5,395 bases of DNA from Prevotellaceae bacterium (GTDB taxonomy: Bacteria > Bacteroidota > Bacteroidia > Bacteroidales > UBA932), in contig JAITMY010000166.1 of assembly GCA_031290755.1 (NCBI GenBank), positions 1 through 5,395 on the forward strand, read 5' to 3'. The notes beneath the pieces are model-generated. The model was not told the origin of the DNA. It saw only the letters and a list, made by a program, of their open reading frames with translations, and did not search any database. Below are positions 1 to 4,532 of the stretch, one piece after another. Position 1 is the first letter of the stretch. The number at the start of each line of letters is the position of its first letter. A program made the translations under genes and the position numbers.

Positions 1-482
1 CGGTGTTTCGCACGTTGAGCGTAGAAAACAACATCCGCGCCGTGCTCGAAATGACCCGCCAGAGTAAGGCCGAGCAGCGCAACAACCTCGAAGCGCTCAT
101 CGAAGAATTTGGCCTGCAAAAGGTGCGCAAAAGCTTGGGCATTCAGCTGTCGGGAGGCGAGCGCCGGCGGACGGAAATTGCCCGTGCGCTGGCCGTTAAC
201 CCCAAGTTCGTGCTGCTGGACGAGCCGTTTGCCGGCGTGGATCCCATCGCCGTGGCCGACATCCAGAGCATCGTGGCCAAGCTGAAGGAGAAGAACATCG
301 GCATCATCATCACCGACCACAACGTGCACGAAACGCTGTCTATCACTGACCGCGCCTACCTGCTCTACGACGGAAAAATCCTCAAGCACGTCACGTCCGA
401 GGAGCTGGCCAGCGACCCTGACGTGCGCCAAAAGTACTTGGGCAAAGACTTTGAGCTGCGCAGGCAGCCCTCCGGCGCGTAG
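1..482 (+). CDS. lptB: LPS export ABC transporter ATP-binding protein LptB, 5'-truncated by window edge
   Basis: C-terminal part of an ABC ATPase; the reading frame is open at the left edge, so the GTG at position 3 is an internal Val and not a start. Counting from that codon, visible motifs are the ABC signature LSGGE (residues 49-53) followed by [10 protein letters not shown], Walker B FVLLDEP (69-75) with catalytic Glu74, D-loop GVDP (78-81) and switch His106 in ITDHNVHET. The signature and Walker B wording are those of LptB, which powers extraction of lipopolysaccharide from the inner membrane through LptFG to the LptCAD bridge. LptB is normally about 240 residues, so roughly 80 residues, including the Walker A P-loop, lie outside the window. 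The C-terminal tail (ELRRQPSGA) is compatible with the short tails of Bacteroidota LptB. A terminator hairpin overlaps the stop codon, so the transcript probably ends here. A generic branched-chain amino-acid type ATPase is the main alternative, but the motif spelling favours LptB. Confidence 0.93.
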   Translation, partial: VFRTLSVENNIRAVLEMTRQSKAEQRNNLEALIEEFGLQKVRKSLGIQLSGGERRRTEIARALAVNPKFVLLDEPFAGVDPIAVADIQSIVAKLKEKNIGIIITDHNVHETLSITDRAYLLYDGKILKHVTSEELASDPDVRQKYLGKDFELRRQPSGA

Positions 483-499
483 CTACGCCGGCTTTTTTG
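472..499 (+). terminator. Rho-independent terminator of lptB
   Basis: A 6-bp GC stem, CCGGCG (472-477) with CGCCGG (486-491), encloses an 8-base loop and is followed by C and six T residues (493-498). The lptB stop codon TAG (480-482) lies in the loop, so terminating ribosomes would cover the hairpin. Confidence 0.75.
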
Positions 500-541
500 T
501 TACTGCAACGTTTTTTATAACAAATTCAAACCCACGCACTC

Positions 542-1471
542 ATGGTTAGCCGCCGATTTTTGCGCATTAAGGTCTTAAAAGAGGTGTACAGCTTCTTCAT
601 CGCCCACGGGGATTCGCCCGAGGCCGCCCGGAAGACACTGGAGCACAGCATCCGCAAGACCTACGACCTGTACCACCTGCTGCTGCTGCTGGCAGAGGAG
701 CTGGGCGACTACGCGCAGCGCCTGCTGGAGCACGGGCTGCAAAAAAACATCCCCACGGCGGAGGAGTTGCACCCCAACAGCAAGTTCGTGGACAACGAGT
801 TCGTGGCGCTGCTGCGCGGCAACCTCCCGCTGCGGCACTACTGCGAAAAGCAGCGCCTGTCGTGGAGCGGCAGCCCTGAGGTGGTGAAAAAGCTGCTGGC
901 GGCGCTCTACGCCTCCGACTTTTTCCAGCAGTACATGGCCGCCCCCGACCGCTCCTTCGCAGAGGATAAGGCGCTGGTTATCCGGCTGTACAACGACCTG
1001 CTCGAAGACTTCGAGCCGCTGCTCTTCGCGCTGGAGGAGCAAAGCATTTACTGGACAGACGACGTGGAGTTTACGCTGAGCCAAATCATCAAAACGCTCC
1101 GGCAGCTGCGGCAAGGGCAAAGCCCCGACACCCCCCTGATGCCCCTCTACAGGGACGACGGGGACAGGCTGTTTGCCGAAAAGCTGCTGCAACGCGCCAT
1201 CACGTGCAGCGACGAGTACCACCAGCTCATTGACAGGCATATAAAAAACTGGGACGTAGAGCGCGTCGCCTTCATGGACATCACCATTATGACCACCGCC
1301 ATCGCCGAGCTGGTGGAGTTTGCCAACATCCCCGTCAAGGTGTCGCTCAACGAGTACATCGAAATAGCCAAGTACTACAGCACCCCCTACAGCAGCATCT
1401 TCATCAACGGAGTGCTCGACAGGGTGGTCGAAGACCTCAAAAACAGCGGCCTGCTAAACAAAATAGAATAA
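542..1471 (+). CDS. nusB: Transcription antitermination factor NusB (long Bacteroidota form)
   Basis: 309-residue protein. The C-terminal part (about residues 210-303) is a NusB domain: NWDVERVAFMDITIM (236-250), then El-type helix AIAELVEF, IPVKVSLNEYIEIAKYYS (263-280) and the hallmark FINGVLD (287-293). NusB with NusE (S10) binds boxA RNA and supports antitermination of rRNA transcription in the cytoplasm. The roughly 200-residue helical N-terminal extension (for example the Leu-rich helix 42-62) is absent from the ~140-residue E. coli protein but is usual for Bacteroidota NusB; its function is not known to me. The ATG at 542 is the first in-frame start after the lptB terminator, and the N-terminus VSRRFLRIKVLKEVYSFF matches the usual beginning of this long form. 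I see no convincing TTTG/TAnnTTTG promoter in 483-541; a weak TATAACAA at 516-523 is the best I can offer. yajC follows after a 61-base gap carrying its own promoter. Confidence 0.93.
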   Translation: MVSRRFLRIKVLKEVYSFFIAHGDSPEAARKTLEHSIRKTYDLYHLLLLLAEELGDYAQRLLEHGLQKNIPTAEELHPNSKFVDNEFVALLRGNLPLRHYCEKQRLSWSGSPEVVKKLLAALYASDFFQQYMAAPDRSFAEDKALVIRLYNDLLEDFEPLLFALEEQSIYWTDDVEFTLSQIIKTLRQLRQGQSPDTPLMPLYRDDGDRLFAEKLLQRAITCSDEYHQLIDRHIKNWDVERVAFMDITIMTTAIAELVEFANIPVKVSLNEYIEIAKYYSTPYSSIFINGVLDRVVEDLKNSGLLNKIE

Positions 1472-1474
1472 ATA

Positions 1475-1505
1475 TTTGGCCGTAACATTCTTTTTGCTAC
1501 CTTTG
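1475..1505 (+). promoter_or_regulatory. Bacteroidota-type promoter of yajC
   Basis: TTTG (1475-1478) is separated by 19 bases from TACCTTTG (1498-1505), a full match to the -33/-7 consensus TTTG and TAnnTTTG used by the primary sigma factor of Bacteroidota. Transcription would start near 1511-1513, leaving a leader of about 20 bases before the ATG at 1533. It begins four bases after the nusB stop, so yajC can be transcribed independently of nusB. Confidence 0.8.
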
Positions 1506-1532
1506 CGCCAAACTTTAAACATTTATACAGCT

Positions 1533-1865
1533 ATGAACCCCGTTCTTTTACAAGACGCTGCCGCGGCAGCAGGCGCCACCGGCGGCATGGGCAGCAACAT
1601 GACCTCGTGGATGATGATTATCGCCATCATTGTGGTGATGTACTTTTTTATGATTCGCCCCCAGCAGAAGCGGCAGAAGGAGCTGCGCAAGTTCCGCGAA
1701 AGCCTGCAAAAAGGCGATAAGGTGATTACCACCGGCGGCATCTACGGCACGGTGTCCGAAATCAAGGAAGGCTACGTGCTGATTGAGGTGGACAACAACA
1801 TCCGCCTGCGCTTCGACAAGTCGAGCGTGCTGAAGGATGCCAGCGACATGGCTCCCGCCAAGTAG
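1533..1865 (+). CDS. yajC: Preprotein translocase subunit YajC
   Basis: 110-residue protein. A short Ala/Gly-rich N-terminus is followed by one transmembrane helix (about 24-40, MMIIAIIVVMYFFM), then the YajC hallmark IRPQQKRQKE (41-50) and the cytoplasmic motif GDKVITTGGIYGTV (61-74). YajC associates with SecDF and the SecYEG translocon in the inner membrane. The open frame runs upstream to a TTG at 1476, but that start would place 19 extra residues across the promoter and the predicted transcription start, so the ATG at 1533 is chosen; it also gives the normal YajC length of 100-110 residues. The following hairpin (1900-1930) probably ends most yajC transcripts. Confidence 0.95.
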   Translation: MNPVLLQDAAAAAGATGGMGSNMTSWMMIIAIIVVMYFFMIRPQQKRQKELRKFRESLQKGDKVITTGGIYGTVSEIKEGYVLIEVDNNIRLRFDKSSVLKDASDMAPAK

Positions 1866-1899
1866 CAGCGCACCGCCAACCCCACCCCCATGCAACGCA

Positions 1900-1930
1900 C
1901 CCTCCGCACCTCTGCTGCGGAGGGGCTTTT
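1900..1930 (+). terminator. Intrinsic terminator or attenuator between yajC and the ybbR-like gene
   Basis: A perfect 9-bp stem, CCCTCCGCA (1900-1908) with TGCGGAGGG (1916-1924), has a 7-base loop and is followed by GCTTTT. The T-run is only four bases, so termination may be partial. It ends 13 bases before the ATG of the next gene, for which I see no consensus promoter, so some read-through is likely. Confidence 0.65.
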
Positions 1931-1943
1931 GTGCTTACCTTAG

Positions 1944-2936
1944 ATGGAACACCACGCCCTGCCAAACCAGCCGCTGCAACGCCTGCAAACCCTCATTGCG
2001 CGGGACAGGCGCATCCTCACCTTTGGCTTCTTCCTGCTGGCCTCTGCCACGCTGTGGGTCGTCCTCAAGCTTTCAAACACCTTCGTTGCCGACATTCCGG
2101 CAAAGGTAGTACTCACTGTCCCCAGCGCCTCCGGCGTGATGCTCACCAGCAGCTACGTAATCCCCGTGCAGTTGCGCATTCAGGCGCGAGGCAGCAGCAT
2201 TTTCCGCTACAAGCTCTTTCAGTCGGAGCGCATCCTTGTCAACCTCGGCAACCTGCACCCGGCAGATGCCGACAGGGACAGCACCGCCCTGCCCACAACG
2301 AACATTCGCAACGCCGTGGTGAGGCTGCTGGGCGAAAACTTCGAGCTGCAAGCCATTAGCCCCGACACCATCTACTTCCAGCTGTCGCGCAGCACCGTGA
2401 AAAAGGTGCCCGTGGCCGCCAACCTCCACCTCATCTTCGCCCCTGAGTACATGCAGCTGGGCAAAACCGTGCTGCAACCCGACAGCGTAACCATCAGCGG
2501 GCCGCATGAAATTGTGGCGCAGGTGAGCGAGGTGAGCACCGTGCAGGTGAAGCGGGACGGGGTAGGCGCCGACCTGACGGGGCGGGCGCAGCTTAGCGCC
2601 CCACCCCAAACGTCGCTCTCCCACAGCAGCGTTACCTACGCCATCCGCGCCCAGCGGGTTACGCAGATAGCCTACGACCTGCCCATCTACCTCACCGATG
2701 CGCCCGACTCGCTGCGGGTTACGCTGCTGCCGACCACCGCGCGGGTATCCTTCTCCATCACCACCGCCAGCTGCGACAAGCTCAAGCCCAGCGAGCTCTA
2801 CCTCCGCGCCAGCTACCGCGACCTCGCGCCAAGCCTCACCGGGCAGCTGCGCGTGAGCCTCAACAAGCCGCCCAGCGACGTGCTCTCCACCACCATCGCC
2901 CCAGAGTTCGTTTACGCCATCGTCGAAAAGCCATGA
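1944..2936 (+). CDS. YbbR-like (CdaR-family) membrane-anchored protein
   Basis: 330-residue protein with a basic N-terminus (IARDRRILTF, 18-27), a single transmembrane segment (about 26-42, ending WVVLKLSN) and a long extracytoplasmic beta-rich part. The region contains three apparent YbbR-type repeats, roughly 46-150, 152-235 and 240-328; the second shows the typical pattern VPVAANL...LQPDSVTISGP (155-187). The RRILTFxFFLLAS...WVVLKLSN segment is typical of Bacteroidota YbbR-like proteins. In Firmicutes, YbbR/CdaR regulates the diadenylate cyclase CdaA; no cdaA gene is visible in this window and the role in Bacteroidota is not established to my knowledge, so no function is assigned beyond membrane anchoring. 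The ATG at 1944 places the basic stretch and the helix correctly and no in-frame alternative lies nearby. The stop overlaps the coaE start (ATGA), so translation of the two is probably coupled. Confidence 0.82.
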   Translation: MEHHALPNQPLQRLQTLIARDRRILTFGFFLLASATLWVVLKLSNTFVADIPAKVVLTVPSASGVMLTSSYVIPVQLRIQARGSSIFRYKLFQSERILVNLGNLHPADADRDSTALPTTNIRNAVVRLLGENFELQAISPDTIYFQLSRSTVKKVPVAANLHLIFAPEYMQLGKTVLQPDSVTISGPHEIVAQVSEVSTVQVKRDGVGADLTGRAQLSAPPQTSLSHSSVTYAIRAQRVTQIAYDLPIYLTDAPDSLRVTLLPTTARVSFSITTASCDKLKPSELYLRASYRDLAPSLTGQLRVSLNKPPSDVLSTTIAPEFVYAIVEKP

Positions 2937-3520
2937 TGCGCGTGGGGATTACCGGCGGCATCGGGAGCGGGAAGTCGCTCGTATGCCGGGCGCTGCAAAG
3001 CTTCGGGGTGCCCGTTTTTTACGCCGACAGCGAGGTGAAGCAAATGTACGACAGCGACGAGGAGGTGCGCCGCCTCCTCGTCGCGGCCTTCGGCGAGGAG
3101 GCCTACGCCGGAGGGAAGGTGAACGCGCGGCGGCTGGCGCAGCTGGCGTTTGCCGACAGCGGCAGGCTGGCGGCGCTCAACGCCATTGCCCACCCCGCCC
3201 TCGCGCGGCGCTACGCGGCCTGGGCCGAGCGGCAGGAGGCGGCCTACACGGTCATCGAGGCAGCGCTGCTGTTCGAGGCCGACATACAGCGCCTGCTCGA
3301 CAAGGTGGCCACCGTAAGCGCCCCCGAAGCGCTGCGCGTAGCCCGCGTAGCGCAGCGCGACGGCTGCCCCCCAAGCGAAGCGCTGCGCCGCATGGCGCAC
3401 CAGCTCACCGACGGGCAGCGAAGCGCCCTCGCCGACATCACTATCGTAAACGACAACGCCACCCCCCTGCTTCCACAAATACTCAGGCTGCACGAAGCGC
3501 TGAGCGCGGCAGCCCTGTAG
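2933..3520 (+). CDS. coaE: Dephospho-CoA kinase
   Basis: 195-residue protein, normal length for CoaE, which phosphorylates the 3'-hydroxyl of dephospho-CoA using ATP, the last step of coenzyme A synthesis in the cytoplasm. The N-terminal P-loop GGIGSGKS spans residues 8-15. Other family marks are VFYADSEVK (28-36) with the Asp32 expected near the substrate, AIAHPAL (84-90), IEAALLFE (108-115), RVAQRDG (138-144), RMAHQLTD (153-160) in the CoA-binding lid region, and ADITIVNDN (167-175). Two adjacent ATGs are possible, 2933 (overlapping the ybbR-like stop as ATGA) and 2936; most CoaE proteins begin with a single Met before the strand leading into GITGGIGSGKS, so 2936 is equally plausible. The gene is extremely GC-rich (about 49 of 60 bases in 3181-3240). 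It converges with the HEPN gene across a 76-base gap in which no clear terminator is visible. Confidence 0.95.
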   Translation: MMRVGITGGIGSGKSLVCRALQSFGVPVFYADSEVKQMYDSDEEVRRLLVAAFGEEAYAGGKVNARRLAQLAFADSGRLAALNAIAHPALARRYAAWAERQEAAYTVIEAALLFEADIQRLLDKVATVSAPEALRVARVAQRDGCPPSEALRRMAHQLTDGQRSALADITIVNDNATPLLPQILRLHEALSAAAL

Positions 3521-3596
3521 GGCAAACCCTTTCCTGCTTGCGCCTTTCTGCCTACCTAATTATTTTCTGTGTTTTTAGAGTTCAATGGCACAAAAA

Positions 3597-4007
3597 TCAT
3601 TGTTCACAATCTCCAGAAAACGGCAATATCAACGCAATACAAAAATCATACACTTCCTGCGCTTTTTCAATCAGCCATTTTGTTTTTGCTTCGTCCACTG
3701 CCAGCTCATTGGGGTAGCGTACAATAATGCCGTAGGGCGTTATCTTTGAACATATATCAAGAATGTTCGAGAAGCTGCTATCATGCTTCATACAAAGCCC
3801 TGCTAACTCTGTCAAATTATGTGTGCGCGGAGGCTCTTCATCTTTGAAGTATAAATACCCTTTCAACACCTTCTCGGCACTTTGTTGGCAATGATAGCAA
3901 GCAATTTCAATTTGCTGGGGGTATATATTTTCGCATAGATGACGTGCGGAAATCAAATCGTTATGTGCATAGCGAAGCCACCCTTGCACAAACTCAAGGT
4001 CTTTCAT
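3597..4007 (-). CDS. HEPN-domain protein, partner of adjacent nucleotidyltransferase (HepT-like)
   Basis: 136-residue all-helical protein of the HEPN family (pfam05168 type). Features read directly are the opening helix WLRYAHNDLISARHL (10-24), the family core ACYHCQQSAEKVLKGYL (36-52), the conserved PPRTHNLTEL (59-68) and RYPNE (97-101). Proteins of this kind are encoded beside minimal nucleotidyltransferases; in the characterised HepT/MntA pairs the HEPN partner is a toxin that the transferase modifies by AMPylation on a Tyr. In this protein I find no R-X4-6-H motif, the catalytic signature of HEPN ribonucleases: the nearest spacings are R12-x2-H15 and R61-x-H63. It may therefore be a non-nuclease HEPN, a substrate-binding partner, or use a divergent site. 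The ATG lies inside the 3' end of the nucleotidyltransferase gene (14-base overlap), indicating translational coupling. Composition is much more AT-rich than coaE (about 23 of 60 bases GC in 3601-3660). Confidence 0.85.
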   Translation of the reverse strand: MKDLEFVQGWLRYAHNDLISARHLCENIYPQQIEIACYHCQQSAEKVLKGYLYFKDEEPPRTHNLTELAGLCMKHDSSFSNILDICSKITPYGIIVRYPNELAVDEAKTKWLIEKAQEVYDFCIALILPFSGDCEQ

Positions 4008-4320
4008 ACAGTACTACTCCTTCGTTAAGAATTTTGCGCTCTATGGTGGGCTTTGCGCTTCGCACTTCAAATCGTGATTTGTAGCCGGCGAGCACGTCAA
4101 TGGACTTAAATATGCCCTGCCGACCAAAGTTGCAGTGAATATTTTCCATTACCTCAAGCGGCTTTTCTGTGCCATCTTGGAGCACTACAAAAAAGTCATA
4201 GTCGCTGTCCTCGCGCGGCGTACCGTAGGCATACGAGCCAAACAAGTATATCTTTTCGCAAGCATCGCCAACCGTTTTTAGGATGCTATTCTTGATAGCA
4301 AAAATTTCGTTGTTTACCAT
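3994..4320 (-). CDS. Minimal nucleotidyltransferase (MNT), MntA-like
   Basis: 108-residue protein of the polymerase-beta-like minimal nucleotidyltransferase family. The active-site motif GS-X10-DxD is exact: Gly28-Ser29 in YLFGSYAYG and Asp40/Asp42 in SDYDFFVVL, with a likely third acidic residue at Asp75 in KSIDVLAGY. MntA antitoxins carry this motif and AMPylate their HEPN partner; other members transfer nucleotides to unknown targets. The open frame continues upstream to an ATG at 4431, but the extra 37 residues would be encoded by the promoter and a terminator hairpin, so the ATG at 4320, directly before the helix NEIFAIKNSILKTV, is the start. The leader from the predicted transcription start is about 15 bases. 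It is first in a two-gene unit with the HEPN gene, and the antitoxin-first order would allow inhibitor to be made before the HEPN protein. Confidence 0.87.
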   Translation of the reverse strand: MVNNEIFAIKNSILKTVGDACEKIYLFGSYAYGTPREDSDYDFFVVLQDGTEKPLEVMENIHCNFGRQGIFKSIDVLAGYKSRFEVRSAKPTIERKILNEGVVLYERP

Positions 4321-4340
4321 TTTAATAGAATAAGTTCCTG

Positions 4341-4373
4341 CAAAGGTAATACTTTTTCCCAAATTACCACAAA
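4341..4373 (-). promoter_or_regulatory. Bacteroidota-type promoter of the MNT/HEPN unit
   Basis: On the - strand, TTTG (4373-4370) is followed after 21 bases by TACCTTTG (4348-4341), matching TTTG/TAnnTTTG. Transcription would start near 4335, about 15 bases before the ATG at 4320. The -33 element lies in the T-rich tail of the preceding terminator hairpin. Its presence excludes the longer upstream ORF as the real MNT start. Confidence 0.77.
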
Positions 4374-4407
4374 ACAAACACCGCAAGCCCTCACGAGCTT
4401 GCGGTGT
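4370..4407 (-). terminator. Intrinsic terminator downstream of the T9SS-sorted protein gene
   Basis: An 11-bp perfect stem (4378-4388 with 4397-4407, arms ACACCGCAAGC and GCTTGCGGTGT) encloses an 8-base loop. Read on the - strand it is followed by TTGTTTTG, a T-rich tail, placing termination about 125 bases after the stop of the secreted-protein gene and just before the MNT promoter. On the + strand the tail TCTTGTGC is poorer, so - strand function is favoured. Confidence 0.65.
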
Positions 4408-4504
4408 CTTGTGCATCACGTCATCTGGCAAACACTTCTATTGAGCAGGAGGAGCAATCGTTATGAAAATATCGGGTCTGCGCTCTTTGGTGGCATTGAT
4501 GCTT

Positions 4505-4525
4505 GGGGCGGGCAAACCCCGCCCC
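4505..4525. repeat. GC-rich inverted repeat
   Basis: GGGGCGGG (4505-4512) pairs perfectly with CCCGCCCC (4518-4525) around the 5-base loop CAAAC. It has no T-tract on either strand, so it does not look like a simple terminator. It lies 7 bases past the stop of the secreted-protein gene, and the wording GGGGCGGG-caaa-CCCCGCCCC resembles dispersed intergenic palindromes of Bacteroidota genomes. The link to a repeat family is inferred. Confidence 0.6.
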
Positions 4526-4532
4526 TACATGC

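Noticed and set aside
575..1240. Long 221-codon open frame on the - strand opposite nusB
   Set aside because: It lies wholly inside nusB, whose domain evidence is strong. The translation is Gln/Val/Leu-rich low-complexity sequence, as expected from the antisense of GC-rich codons, and matches no family I recognise.
1936..1943. TACCTTAG directly before the ybbR-like ATG as a -7 element
   Set aside because: It has one mismatch to TAnnTTTG, no TTTG lies 19-21 bases upstream, and transcription would begin inside the gene.
2073..2624. 183-codon frame on the - strand opposite the ybbR-like gene
   Set aside because: Shadow of the YbbR-like coding sequence, with biased composition and no recognisable domain.
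3512..3523. GCCC/GGGC inverted repeat at the coaE stop as a terminator
   Set aside because: The stem has only four pairs around a 4-base loop and no T-tract follows; it is within chance expectation in GC-rich DNA.
2983..3717. 244-codon + strand frame overlapping coaE
   Set aside because: It is an out-of-frame reading of coaE rich in Arg, Ala and Gly, typical of a shadow in very GC-rich DNA, and it runs into the antisense of the HEPN gene.
4321..4431. N-terminal extension of the MNT protein by 37 residues to an upstream ATG
   Set aside because: The extension is encoded by the promoter and a terminator hairpin, and would lie upstream of the predicted transcription start near 4335.
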